From the NCBI RefSeq assembly GCF_001424985.1, contig NZ_LMDA01000027.1, positions 102,054 to 166,053 on the forward strand: a stretch of 64,000 bases of DNA. Reading direction: 5' to 3'. The notes below the pieces were generated by a model that saw nothing but the letters and a program-made list of their open reading frames with translations, was not told the origin of the DNA and did not search any database. The position numbers and the translations under genes are program-made. Positions 17,836 to 26,783 of the stretch are shown one piece after another; position 1 is the first letter of the stretch; each line of letters starts with the position of its first letter. This DNA is from Rhizobium sp. Root1212 (GTDB lineage Bacteria; Pseudomonadota; Alphaproteobacteria; Rhizobiales; Rhizobiaceae).

Positions 17836-19344
17836 TCAGGCCGATTTCCAGATCCAGCTGCGCAGCCGCGCCGGAAAGGCCGTTGGCGGCAGCATCTCGG
17901 TAAGGCATTTGAGCGAATAGAGCCCGCTCACCAGCGCCCCGATCGATCCGAGCACTGTCGCCTGCCAGAGCGGCAGGAACAGCGGCAGGCAAAAGACCAA
18001 GCTCGATGCGGCGAAATAGGCGGCGCCAAGGCGATAATTGGTCGAGGACCAGCGAAATCCGGTCAGACCGCGGGCGATGACATAGATCAGCAGGCCATGC
18101 CAGACATAGAGCCCGAAGAAACCCATGCCGGCGCCAACGGCGCCGAATTTGGTGACGAAGAACCAGACCAGCCCGACGTGAACGATGCTGGCCGCCACCT
18201 CGGTCCAGAAGAAGATCGCCTGCGCCCCCTTTGCCAGCACGATATAGCCGATGGGCCAGGCGACGATGCGCAGCATCATGCCAAGGCAAATCCAGCGCAA
18301 GAGATCGGCCGCCGGCGCGAATTCCGGGGAGTAGAACAGCCACATGGCCACCGGCGCGAAGGTGAGGGTGGCGATGACGCCGGGTCCGGCCAACAGCAGG
18401 CTTACCTGCGTCTGCTCGTTGACAAGGCGATTGCAGGTGGCGTGATCGTCGGCCACAGCGGCAAGGCGAGGATAAAAATCCGTTCCCATCGCCTGCAGCA
18501 CGAAGCCGGCGTAAAGCCCGCCCAGCGCCCATGCCGCCTGATAAAGGCCGGCCGCGACCGCGCCGTCGAGCTTGAGGACGATCAGGCGCACCGCATAAGC
18601 CGCGCCGAAGGTCAGTAGACCGCTTGCCATGAAGACCGCGCCGAGCTTGACGACCGTCATCGCCTCGTCGCGCGACTGCCCGGCCGTGATCGCCGGCCGG
18701 TTCAACCGGATTTTCCGACTGTAGAAGAAGGTCGTCAGGGCCGTCGCAGCGGCAACGACGATCAGCGACACGACGATGCCGTCGGCGCCCAGAAAATAGA
18801 TCAGCGCGATGGAGGCGACGGTGCTGACAAAACCCGAGATCACATTGATGCGGGCAAGGTTTGCGATCTGCCGCATGCCCTGAAGCAGGGCCGTTTCGCC
18901 GCTGCAGACCAGCCGGAAAAAGACGGCGAGCGCAAGCAGCGCCGTGCCGAAGACATGCTGGTCTTCGCCGAAGGTGAAATGCGCGACCGGTGCCGCCAGC
19001 CCCGCAAGCAGGATCGCGCCGAGGATCGCGAGGATCACGGACAATCTGCGCAGCACGATCGCGGTGCGCGAAACGCGGTCCCTGTCTTCGTTCTCGGCCG
19101 TCCGGGCAATTTCGCGAACGCCGCTCGACTGGATGCCGAGCCCCGCCAGCGTCTGGGCGATGTCGAGAATGGAATTGTAGAGGGCCATCAGGCCGATGCC
19201 CTCCGGCCCAAGCAGCACGGCGAGCGCTTTGTTACGGATGATCGAAAAGCCGACATTGATCAGAGACGATCCGCCGATCAGGGCCGTCGATTTCAGGATA
19301 TGGGCGTAGCTCTGCTTGCCGGCCGAACTTTTCTCAGCGCTCAC
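17836..19344 (-). CDS. wzx: Wzx-type polysaccharide (O-antigen) flippase
   Basis: 502 residues. GTG start at 19344 overlapping the stop of rfbD, with GGGGAGCC upstream. A polytopic inner-membrane protein with about 12-14 hydrophobic segments. The N-terminus has the family pattern SYAHILKSTALIGGSSLINVGFSIIRNKALAVLLGPEGIGLMALYNS. It moves undecaprenyl-diphosphate-linked repeat units to the periplasm. Last gene of the exoF-rfbACBD-wzx operon. No kinase or ATPase motif. Strong family resemblance to RfbX/Wzx in the MOP superfamily. Confidence 0.9.
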   Translation of the reverse strand: MSAEKSSAGKQSYAHILKSTALIGGSSLINVGFSIIRNKALAVLLGPEGIGLMALYNSILDIAQTLAGLGIQSSGVREIARTAENEDRDRVSRTAIVLRRLSVILAILGAILLAGLAAPVAHFTFGEDQHVFGTALLALAVFFRLVCSGETALLQGMRQIANLARINVISGFVSTVASIALIYFLGADGIVVSLIVVAAATALTTFFYSRKIRLNRPAITAGQSRDEAMTVVKLGAVFMASGLLTFGAAYAVRLIVLKLDGAVAAGLYQAAWALGGLYAGFVLQAMGTDFYPRLAAVADDHATCNRLVNEQTQVSLLLAGPGVIATLTFAPVAMWLFYSPEFAPAADLLRWICLGMMLRIVAWPIGYIVLAKGAQAIFFWTEVAASIVHVGLVWFFVTKFGAVGAGMGFFGLYVWHGLLIYVIARGLTGFRWSSTNYRLGAAYFAASSLVFCLPLFLPLWQATVLGSIGALVSGLYSLKCLTEMLPPTAFPARLRSWIWKSA

Positions 19345-20249
19345 CGGGGCGGCTCCCCTTTTCCGGGAGCATATTCCTCGGCCACGATGCGGCGCACCAC
19401 CGTTTCCAGGCTCTCCTGCCAGGGCGGCGCGCGCCAGTCGAAGACCTGCTCGAATTTGTCGCAGTTCAGGGCAGAGTGGAGCGGGCGCGGAGCAGGGGTC
19501 TTGTATTCCGCCGTCGTGATGTCGCGGACCTCGGCGGAGGGGCCGCCATGGGCCTTGCTGATCTTGAAAATCTCGCGGGCGAAATTGGCCCAGTTGGTCT
19601 CACCGGTTCCGGCGACATGGTAGACGCCGGGCATCGTCATTCTTGCGGGATGGGTGGCGACCATCATCACGGCCGCGGCAAGGGCGGAGGCGGCGGTCGG
19701 GTTTCCCCATTGGTCGGCGACGATATCGATCGTCTCGCGCTGGTTGGCGAGGCCAAGCATGGTGCGCACGAAATTATGGCCGAAAGGACTGTAGACCCAA
19801 CTCGTGCGCATGATGATGTGGAGCGGGTTTGCGCCCGCCACCGCATGCTCGCCCCTGAGCTTGGTGTAACCGTAGAAGGTTTTCGGTCCGGGCTCGTCAT
19901 CCTCGCGGTAAGGCGTTTCGCTGTTTCCGGAAAACACGTAGTCGGTGGACAGGTAGACGACGGGCACGCCGAGCATCGCCGCGGCTTCCGCGACCAGCGC
20001 CGCGCCGGTCACGTTGATTTCATAGGCGAGATCCTGCTGGAATTCGGCCCGGTCGACGGCGGTATAGGCGGCGGCGGCAACGACGATATCCGGCTGGTGC
20101 GCAAGAATGACCTCGGTCACCGAGGCGGCATCGGTCAGGTCGAGTTCCGGACGGCCGACGGTTATCAACTCGACACCCGGAACCAGCCCAGCGGCCTCGA
20201 CGAGGCTGACGGCAAGCTGCCCCTTGTTGCCCGTCACCAGGATTTTCAT
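19341..20249 (-). CDS. rfbD: dTDP-4-dehydrorhamnose reductase
   Basis: 302 residues, ATG overlapping the rfbB stop. NAD(P)H-dependent reduction of the 4-keto group, the last step to dTDP-L-rhamnose or an epimer of it. [11 protein letters not shown] at residues 6-16 is the RmlD GxxGQL fingerprint. [11 protein letters not shown] is near 60. STDYVFSG is near 100. YGYTKLRGE near 126 carries the YxxxK catalytic pair. TSWVY is near 147. Because the neighbouring RfbC homologue lacks key residues, the final sugar could be rhamnose or another 6-deoxyhexose. Confidence 0.92.
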   Translation of the reverse strand: MKILVTGNKGQLAVSLVEAAGLVPGVELITVGRPELDLTDAASVTEVILAHQPDIVVAAAAYTAVDRAEFQQDLAYEINVTGAALVAEAAAMLGVPVVYLSTDYVFSGNSETPYREDDEPGPKTFYGYTKLRGEHAVAGANPLHIIMRTSWVYSPFGHNFVRTMLGLANQRETIDIVADQWGNPTAASALAAAVMMVATHPARMTMPGVYHVAGTGETNWANFAREIFKISKAHGGPSAEVRDITTAEYKTPAPRPLHSALNCDKFEQVFDWRAPPWQESLETVVRRIVAEEYAPGKGEPPR

Positions 20250-21319
20250 CGCGGTCCCGCCACCTTGCCAAGCCGTTGCCCGTCATAGACACCTTCGCGG
20301 ATCGGACGCCACCACCAGTCGTTTTCAAGAAACCAGCGGACGGTCTTTTCGATGCCGGATTCGAAGGTTTCCTGCGGTTTCCAGCCAAGGTCTTTTTCAA
20401 TCTTGCCGGCATCGATGGCGTAGCGCCGGTCATGCCCCGGACGATCGCTGACAAAGGTGATGAGATCGCGGTAACTGCCCTGTCGCCGCGGCCGGAGGCT
20501 ATCGAGAATACCGCAGATCGTCTGCACCACGACAAGGTTGCTGCGCTCGCAATGGCCGCCGATGTTGTAGCTCTCGCCGATTGCCCCGTCCGACACGACG
20601 CGCGTCAAGGCGCGTGCATGATCGTCGACATAGAGCCAGTCGCGCACATTGCTTCCCGTGCCGTAAACGGGCAGGGGCTTTTCATCCAGCGCGTTGAGAA
20701 TGACGAGCGGAATGAGCTTTTCCGGGAAATGAAACGGCCCATAATTGTTCGAGCAATTCGACAAGACGACCGGCAGGCGGAAGGTATGGTGCCAGGCGCG
20801 CACCAGATGGTCGGCCGAGGCCTTGGATGCTGAATAGGGCGAGGAGGGCGCATAGGGCGTCGCCTCGGTAAACATGCTGTCGTCGAACGGCAGGTCGCCG
20901 AACACCTCGTCCGTGGAGATGTGATGGAACCGGAACCGCCGCGCCGCCTCTTCCGGCAAGCCCTGCCAATAGGTCCGCGCGGCTTCGAGAAGGCGGAACG
21001 TGCCGACGATATTGGTCTCGATGAAGGCCGCCGGCCCCTCGATCGACCGGTCGACATGGGTTTCCGCGGCAAGGTGCATGACGAGGTCGATGTTTTCGGC
21101 CTGCATCAGCGCCAGCACGGCGCGTCCATCGCCAATATCGCCCCTGATGAAGCGATAGTTCGGCCCATGCGCGATTGATCTTAAAGACTCGACATTGCCC
21201 GCATAGGTGAGCTTGTCGAGGTTGACGACACGAACTCCGGGGATCGTCACCAGATGACGGCAGAGCGCCGATCCGATAAAGCCGGCGCCGCCGGTGACAA
21301 GCACGTTGCGAGGCATCAT
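20246..21319 (-). CDS. rfbB: dTDP-glucose 4,6-dehydratase
   Basis: 357 residues, ATG overlapping the rfbC stop (ATGA). NAD-binding [16 protein letters not shown] near residue 8. [15 protein letters not shown] near 82. STDEVFGDL near 134, carrying the catalytic Thr-Asp-Glu. YSASKAS near 160, the YxxxK pair. [18 protein letters not shown] near 190. [10 protein letters not shown] near 228. All are diagnostic of RmlB/RfbB. It converts dTDP-glucose to dTDP-4-keto-6-deoxyglucose. Confidence 0.95.
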   Translation of the reverse strand: MMPRNVLVTGGAGFIGSALCRHLVTIPGVRVVNLDKLTYAGNVESLRSIAHGPNYRFIRGDIGDGRAVLALMQAENIDLVMHLAAETHVDRSIEGPAAFIETNIVGTFRLLEAARTYWQGLPEEAARRFRFHHISTDEVFGDLPFDDSMFTEATPYAPSSPYSASKASADHLVRAWHHTFRLPVVLSNCSNNYGPFHFPEKLIPLVILNALDEKPLPVYGTGSNVRDWLYVDDHARALTRVVSDGAIGESYNIGGHCERSNLVVVQTICGILDSLRPRRQGSYRDLITFVSDRPGHDRRYAIDAGKIEKDLGWKPQETFESGIEKTVRWFLENDWWWRPIREGVYDGQRLGKVAGPR

Positions 21320-21894
21320 GAGTGCATCTCCTGCGGTAACTCAAAGACTTCCGCATCGTCCAGACGGGGCGCTTTCATGTCTCTTTCCGAAAGCTGCAGG
21401 AAGGACGCCGAAAACGGCCAGGATATGCCGATGCTCGGGTCGTCGAAACGGATCGAACGATCATATTCGGGCGAATATGGGTTCGTGACCTTGTTGATGA
21501 TGGCGGTGTTCGGCTCCAGGGTCACCGAGCCGTGGGCGAAGCCCTTGGGGATCAGCATCCGGTTGCCCCGGCTGGCGGAGATGCGCAGCGCGGTCCAATG
21601 GCCGAAGCTCGGCGATCCTCGGCGGATATCGATCGCCACGTCGAAGATCGAGCCGTTGGCGACCCAGACGAGCCTGTCCTGGGCAAGCGGCGGCAGCTGG
21701 TAACTCAACCCGCACAGAACGCCCTTTTCCGCGCAAAAGGAACACTTGTCCTCGACGAACTCAAGATCGAAGCCAAGCTCGCGGAAATGCCGGGCGCTCC
21801 AGATTTCCGAAAGGCACTCCCGCTCGTCCGCCACCCGCTGGGGCGTGATTTCGAAGACGCCGTCAAGGCCGAGCGGTCGGATTTCCATCGACAT
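21316..21894 (-). CDS. rfbC: RmlC/RfbC-family cupin epimerase lacking the canonical catalytic His
   Basis: 192 residues, ATG at 21894 overlapping the rfbA stop (TGATG). Overall RmlC cupin fold and length: RGFF-equivalent region [17 protein letters not shown]-equivalent [51 protein letters not shown]. Enterobacterial RmlC has QDNHS and VLRGLHFQ, containing substrate-binding and catalytic residues. This protein has EDKCS and VLCGLSYQ, so the catalytic His is Ser, a substrate Arg is Cys and another His is Cys. The Tyr motif YKATNYYSP is NKVTNPYSP. It may have lost 3,5-epimerase activity, or act on a different keto sugar. The gene itself is intact and tightly coupled in the operon. Confidence 0.88.
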   Translation of the reverse strand: MSMEIRPLGLDGVFEITPQRVADERECLSEIWSARHFRELGFDLEFVEDKCSFCAEKGVLCGLSYQLPPLAQDRLVWVANGSIFDVAIDIRRGSPSFGHWTALRISASRGNRMLIPKGFAHGSVTLEPNTAIINKVTNPYSPEYDRSIRFDDPSIGISWPFSASFLQLSERDMKAPRLDDAEVFELPQEMHS

Positions 21895-22769
21895 CAGGCA
21901 TACTCCTGCGCCCGTTGCCGCAGATAGGATGCGTAAGCCGTATTGCCGAGCGTGGAAGCGCGCTTGAGCACGGCCTCGGCGCTGAGCCAGCCCATGTCGA
22001 GCGCGATCTCTTCCGGGCAGGCGATCTGGATGCCCTGCCGCCGCTGCACGGTCCTGACAAAGGACGAGGCATCCTGCAGGCTGTCATAGGTGCCTGTGTC
22101 GAGCCATGCATAACCACGGCCAAGCTGCACCACCCGAAGCGCTCCGCGCTCGAGATAGATGCTGTTGACGGTGGTGATCTCCAGTTCGCCGCGCTGCGAC
22201 GGCTTGATAGACGAGGCAATCTCGACGACATCGTTGTCGTAGAAATAGAGGCCGGTGACGGCCCAGTTGGATTTCGGGGATGTCGGCTTTTCCTCGATGG
22301 AGAGGGCGCGGCCGGTTTTCCTGTCGAAACTGACGACGCCGTAGCGCTCGGGATCGTCGACGTGATAGGCGAAAACAGTTGCTCCCGACGCCTGGTCTAC
22401 CGCCTCCCGGCAGGCCAACGGCAGGCCATGTCCGAAGAAGATGTTGTCGCCGAGGATCATTGCGACTGAGTCATTCCCGATGAAATCGCGGCCGATGATG
22501 AAGGCTTCCGCCAGCCCGTTCGGATGGGGCTGCTCGGCATAGGAAATTTCAAGCCCGAAATGCGATCCGTCGCCCAGAAGCTGCTGGAAGCAGGGCAGGT
22601 CGCGCGGCGTCGAGATGACAAGGATTTCGCGGATGTTCGCCAGCATTAAGACGCTGAGCGGATAATAGATCATCGGCTTGTCGTAGATCGGCAGGATCTG
22701 CTTGGAGACCGCGATCGTCAGCGGATAGAGGCGCGTGCCGCTGCCCCCTGCCAGGATGATGCCCTTCAT
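21894..22769 (-). CDS. rfbA: Glucose-1-phosphate thymidylyltransferase
   Basis: 291 residues. Signature [17 protein letters not shown] at the N-terminus, then [34 protein letters not shown] near 82, and [14 protein letters not shown] near 103. Forms dTDP-glucose from dTTP and glucose-1-phosphate, the entry step for RfbB. Full length for RmlA. Separated from the upstream exoF-like gene by about 55 bases, likely the same transcript. The C-terminal quarter ([20 protein letters not shown]) is typical. Confidence 0.96.
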   Translation of the reverse strand: MKGIILAGGSGTRLYPLTIAVSKQILPIYDKPMIYYPLSVLMLANIREILVISTPRDLPCFQQLLGDGSHFGLEISYAEQPHPNGLAEAFIIGRDFIGNDSVAMILGDNIFFGHGLPLACREAVDQASGATVFAYHVDDPERYGVVSFDRKTGRALSIEEKPTSPKSNWAVTGLYFYDNDVVEIASSIKPSQRGELEITTVNSIYLERGALRVVQLGRGYAWLDTGTYDSLQDASSFVRTVQRRQGIQIACPEEIALDMGWLSAEAVLKRASTLGNTAYASYLRQRAQEYA

Positions 22770-22824
22770 GAAAGCGCCCCTCGTGCCTGTTTCGCCATAG
22801 CCGGCCGCGCGTCATTCGGCGGGT

Positions 22825-24123
22825 TCATTGGCTGTTCTCTTCGGGAAGCCCCGTAATCGACTGTTTGGAATCGCCGGCAGCCATCGCCTGCTTTGTGATA
22901 CGCACGACATCACCGGGCTGCAACAGAGTGGTTTCGTCTGCCGGAAGCGCCGCGACCTTTTCCCCGGTTTGCCGGATGACGGTATAGGCCAATGCCGGTT
23001 CGCTCGACTGTTCCCTGGCTCCATCGCCGTTCGACAGATATTCCAGGAGAAGCTTCTGGGTCGTCTCCTTTTTCAACTTCAGCTGGTCGAGATTCGCCTG
23101 CTGCAGCTGCAGGTCGGATGACACCTCGGTCTGTTGCTTGTCGTACAGTCCGTCGAGATTGCGGGTGGCCTCGGCGATGTTCTGCCGGGCCCGCATGATC
23201 GCAGTGACGAGATCCAGCCGGTCTGCCTGATAGCTCCGCAGCATGCGCTGGATGTCCGTCAGCCGTGAAGGCGTCCAGATGCCGCGCTCGACGAGGCTCT
23301 TCATATCGCTCAGCTCTTTCTGGACAGAGGCGATGTCCTCGTCATTGCCGAGGATTTTCTTTTGCGTCGTATCGATCTCCGCCTCGAGCAGGGTGCGAAG
23401 GTCGGAGAATGATTTCGCCTGCCGGGAGAGGACATTTGCCCGGCTGGTGAAGACCGCCTGTTCCTGCTTGAGGATCGCGGCGGCCAGAGCCCTGTTCTGC
23501 TCGGCGGCGGGATTGAAATCGATCTGCTTGGCGCCTGCCATTTCGGCGCGCAGCCGGGCGATGGTGATTTCACCACGCAGGATGGCGTTGTCCATCTCGC
23601 GCAACTGCCCGACCAGGCCGGTCGCCCCCTGCGGCGCTTCCGCCTTGTTTTCCAGCCGCCGCTCGCCGCCGCCCATCGCCAGCGCCTGCAGGACCGTGAG
23701 CCCCGCCTGGAACTGATATTCGCCGGGCGCCGTGACGTCCCCGACGAGGTAGATCGGCGGGTAGGCGACGATCGCGACCGTGGCCTCCGGCGGATTTGTC
23801 AGGCCGATCTTTTCCTTCAGACGCGCCGCGATCTGTTCGGCGAGCGTCGCGCTGGTGAGATTGGCGACCGACAGCGTGCCGATGACGGGCAGCGTCAAGG
23901 TCTCATCCGGCGCGATCGTGAACTCGCCGCCGAGCGCATCCCATTTTTCGTAAGCGCCCTTGTTGGGCATCCACTGGATGATGCTTATACGTATCTTGGT
24001 TTTTGGCGAGAGTTCGTCGATCCCGGCACCGGCAGGCCTGCCGGCAGCAGACAGGGCGACCAACGCAAGCGCGAAAACGGCCGTGCATCGGGAAAGGCGA
24101 TTTCGCATCAAGTATCCGAGCAT
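22825..24123 (-). CDS. ExoF-like periplasmic/outer-membrane polysaccharide export protein
   Basis: 432 residues. ATG at 24123 with GGGGGAGC 5 bases upstream. An N-terminal signal sequence (basic residues, then TAVFALALVALSAAGRPAGA). A Wza-type export domain (about 38-110, TLPVIGTLSVANLT) and a SLBB-like segment with YLVGDVTAPGEYQFQAGLTVLQALAMGGG near 130-155. A long coiled-coil region (about 165-365) as in ExoF of Sinorhizobium. Then a second SLBB-like stretch (YTVIRQTGEKVAALPADETTLLQPGDVVRI). Forms or feeds the outer-membrane exit channel. First gene of the exoF-rfbACBD-wzx operon. Confidence 0.88.
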   Translation of the reverse strand: MLGYLMRNRLSRCTAVFALALVALSAAGRPAGAGIDELSPKTKIRISIIQWMPNKGAYEKWDALGGEFTIAPDETLTLPVIGTLSVANLTSATLAEQIAARLKEKIGLTNPPEATVAIVAYPPIYLVGDVTAPGEYQFQAGLTVLQALAMGGGERRLENKAEAPQGATGLVGQLREMDNAILRGEITIARLRAEMAGAKQIDFNPAAEQNRALAAAILKQEQAVFTSRANVLSRQAKSFSDLRTLLEAEIDTTQKKILGNDEDIASVQKELSDMKSLVERGIWTPSRLTDIQRMLRSYQADRLDLVTAIMRARQNIAEATRNLDGLYDKQQTEVSSDLQLQQANLDQLKLKKETTQKLLLEYLSNGDGAREQSSEPALAYTVIRQTGEKVAALPADETTLLQPGDVVRITKQAMAAGDSKQSITGLPEENSQ

Positions 24124-24625
24124 GTAGCTCCCCCGCCGGAATGTCGGATGCCCCGATCTCCCGAGGCTGCTTCAGCACACGTCGTGCCCGCGATTTTCCC
24201 CGGCGCTCTTTGGCCCCAATTTGCATCCAAGTGTGCCAATTACTGGGGGAATTTGAAGGTGGAAGATGGGTAATCCGCTTTATCAATATGGGTAGGTTTC
24301 CGCCCGAAAATCTACTCGCATGGCGATAGCATGCCGTTCGGCACGCATCCCCGGCGGAAGCGACCCGTGCGGGCGGATCAGAGGCGCGTACACCATGCCT
24401 ACAACCATCTTAAGGATGAGTATTTCTTTCACCCCTAATGCGTCCGATGAGTGGATAGGTATGCGGTGTCTCTTTCCGGTACAGATGTATCGTCTTGGAC
24501 CTCAACCGTTTTGCACCGTCGCAGTTGCAGTCCGGCTGGTTTAAGCTTGCGGCCATTCACTACGAAGCAGTCGCCGATCCGTGGCACTCGTCGTTCATCG
24601 GGCAACATCGCAGGTGAAGGATACA
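24124..24625. promoter_or_regulatory. 502-bp divergent regulatory region exoF / LuxR-type regulator
   Basis: No credible gene. It lies between divergent starts and must hold both promoters. The heptamer ATGGGTA occurs twice close together (about 24266 and 24289), a possible regulator half-site. AAGGA before 24626 is the ribosome site of the regulator gene. Confidence 0.4.
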
Positions 24626-25354
24626 ATGCTTTTGCAATCAAAGATTGATGACGACAACCCCGGAAGCATCGACAGCCCGGCTAAAAAACCGGAGCCCGAT
24701 CGAATCATCCTCATCCTGACAAACGTCCCGACGGTTTCCGAGCCGCTGATCGACGCGATCGAGCGCGAATTTCCCTGGACTCACGTCGAGCAGGTCGATC
24801 GTATCGACGATGCCTGCCGGATTTTCGCCCATCCGGTCTCGCTAATGCTGATCGATGTCACTTTGGTGAAAGAGGCCGAGGCGGCTGCAAACCGACTTCG
24901 GGCGGCACATCCACAAGCGCTGGTGGCGATCATCGAGCCTTACGACAAGTTTTCCGCGATTACGGTGCTCGATATCGCCCGGTCGCCTCTCATCCGCAGT
25001 GTGCTGCCGATGGACCTGCGGCTCGATGTCTGGCTGTCGGTCATTCGCCTGATGCTCTGGGGCGGCGAATATTTGCCATTCACTTCAATCGTCGATGCCG
25101 TCACGGGCGGAGCGACTGAGAGCCGGGAAGCAGCCAACGCGGAAAACACCGCGGGCCTCAGCGAACTCACCACACGGGAGTTGCAGATCCTGGAAATGGT
25201 CTGTGCCGGCCTGCAGAACAAGCTGATCGCCGTAGAATTCGCCCTGTCGGAGCACACCGTCAAAATCCATTTGCACAACATCATGCGCAAGCTCGGCGTA
25301 CACAACAGAACCGAGGCTGCGGCGCGCTACAGAAGCTTCAAGAACGGTCACTGA
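24626..25354 (+). CDS. LuxR-family transcriptional regulator, atypical receiver
   Basis: 242 residues from the ATG at 24626 (AAGGA, 5-base spacing); an in-frame GTG at 24581 is less likely. A receiver-like domain (about 25-145): it keeps an Asp in SLMLIDVTL but lacks the usual acidic pair at the N-terminal strand (ILILTNVP). C-terminal LuxR HTH (about 172-232): LTTRELQILEMVCAGLQNKLIAVEFALSEHTVKIHLHNIMRKL. Same layout as the regulator at 9231-10034; together they bracket the polysaccharide locus. Divergent from exoF, so likely to control it. Confidence 0.88.
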   Translation: MLLQSKIDDDNPGSIDSPAKKPEPDRIILILTNVPTVSEPLIDAIEREFPWTHVEQVDRIDDACRIFAHPVSLMLIDVTLVKEAEAAANRLRAAHPQALVAIIEPYDKFSAITVLDIARSPLIRSVLPMDLRLDVWLSVIRLMLWGGEYLPFTSIVDAVTGGATESREAANAENTAGLSELTTRELQILEMVCAGLQNKLIAVEFALSEHTVKIHLHNIMRKLGVHNRTEAAARYRSFKNGH

Positions 25355-25388
25355 TCGGACACCGCTGCCCCGCAATTCGCGACCCGTT

Positions 25389-26783
25389 TCAGGGCTCGCG
25401 GATCGCCGTATCCAGGCCGCGGATGAGCGGATACAGGAAATACGAGATCACCGTGCGCCGGCCGACCTTCAGCTCGGCCGAAACGGTCATGCCCGGCAGC
25501 AGCCGCACGGGCTCCCCTGTCGTATGAAGGGTCGTATCCGAAAGCAGCACGCGCGCTTTGTAGAAGGGCACCAGACGGCCCTCGGCCTTGTCGGCATCGG
25601 TCGGCGTGAAGGCATCCTGGCTGATCACCCGGATGGCGCCGGATGCCGTTCCGAACTTCTGGAACGGATAGGCATCCAGCTTGATGCGGGCGTCCATCTT
25701 GAGCGCGACGCGGCCGATGTCCTGCGTATTGACGGCAACCTCGGCCTCCAGCGGCGCATCGAGCGGTACGAGCAGCACGATCGGCTCGGCCTCGCGAACG
25801 ACGGAGCCGACGGAGCGCTGCGCAAGGTCGAGCACGACGGCATCCGAGGGCGCCGTCAGCGTGATCATGTTGCGGCGCAGCTCCATCTTCTTTAGCTCTT
25901 CGTCGGCGGTGTCGCGCTGGGCGCGCAGCTCGACCAACTGCTCCATCGACGAGCGCCGGAAGTCCTCGATGAAGGCCTGCCGCTCGGCCGTGAGCTTGGC
26001 GAGCGCATGGGTCGCCTCGTCTGCCTTGCCGCGCAGCACCGTCAGGTCGGAATCGACGTCGAGGCGGGCATCCCGCGAGCCGAGAAACGCGACGAGCGAG
26101 CCCGTATCGTTGCGAAACAGGGTTTCGCGCGCCTTTTCGATCTGAACGAGGTTTTCGCGCCGGTCGGCGAGCACCACCTGCTGCTTCTCTCCCGAGGTGA
26201 TCGCTGCCGCCTGCCCGTCGATCTGCTGCCGAAAATTCTGCAACTGGGCATCGAAAAACGCGCGCCGCTGGTTGAACAGCTTCACCTGCAGCAGTTCATC
26301 GGCGGAGGGGCCGGCGAGCGTCGCATAGTCCACGCCGGCAAGCTCCGCCTCGATGCGTTTGACCTGTGCGTCGAGAGCCGCGAATTTCTTTTGCTGCTGG
26401 TCGACATCCGACTGGCTGAAGGTGGCATCGAGCGTCGCCAGCGGCTGGCCGGCCCTGACGATCTCGCCGGGGGTCACGTCGATCGTGCGGATGATGGAGG
26501 TTTCGAGCGGCTGGACGACGATCGTCGGCCGGGTGGTGATCAGTTTGCCGGGGGCGATGACCACCTCGTCGATCTTGGAAACCGAGGCCCAGACGATGGC
26601 GATCAGGATGAAGGATGTTACGCCGTAGAGCATCAGGCGCGCGATGCGCGGCGGCACTCGCTCCTCAAGCTCGACCGCATCCGACTGGAACTCCGCAATC
26701 ACCGCCGGGCGCGGGCGCCGGAGCACGATCTCGTTCGCGGGTTGGGGAACCGGCACGGGAAGGTTTTTCGGGTCGTCGCTCAT
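25389..26783 (-). CDS. Type I secretion membrane-fusion protein (HlyD/PrsE family)
   Basis: 464 residues. ATG at 26783 overlapping the ABC gene stop (ATGA). A short cytoplasmic N-terminus, one transmembrane helix near residues 46-66 (RLMLYGVTSFILIAIVWASV), then a biotinyl-lipoyl-like segment (APGKLITTRPTIVVQPLETSIIRTI). A long helical hairpin follows (about 130-310). The beta-barrel has TLTAPSDAVVLDLAQRSVGSVVREAEPIVLLVPLD. The end resembles the HlyD family (GMTVSAELKVGRRTVISYFLYPL). It links the inner-membrane ABC exporter to an outer-membrane TolC-type channel, which is not in the window. Confidence 0.93.
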   Translation of the reverse strand: MSDDPKNLPVPVPQPANEIVLRRPRPAVIAEFQSDAVELEERVPPRIARLMLYGVTSFILIAIVWASVSKIDEVVIAPGKLITTRPTIVVQPLETSIIRTIDVTPGEIVRAGQPLATLDATFSQSDVDQQQKKFAALDAQVKRIEAELAGVDYATLAGPSADELLQVKLFNQRRAFFDAQLQNFRQQIDGQAAAITSGEKQQVVLADRRENLVQIEKARETLFRNDTGSLVAFLGSRDARLDVDSDLTVLRGKADEATHALAKLTAERQAFIEDFRRSSMEQLVELRAQRDTADEELKKMELRRNMITLTAPSDAVVLDLAQRSVGSVVREAEPIVLLVPLDAPLEAEVAVNTQDIGRVALKMDARIKLDAYPFQKFGTASGAIRVISQDAFTPTDADKAEGRLVPFYKARVLLSDTTLHTTGEPVRLLPGMTVSAELKVGRRTVISYFLYPLIRGLDTAIREP

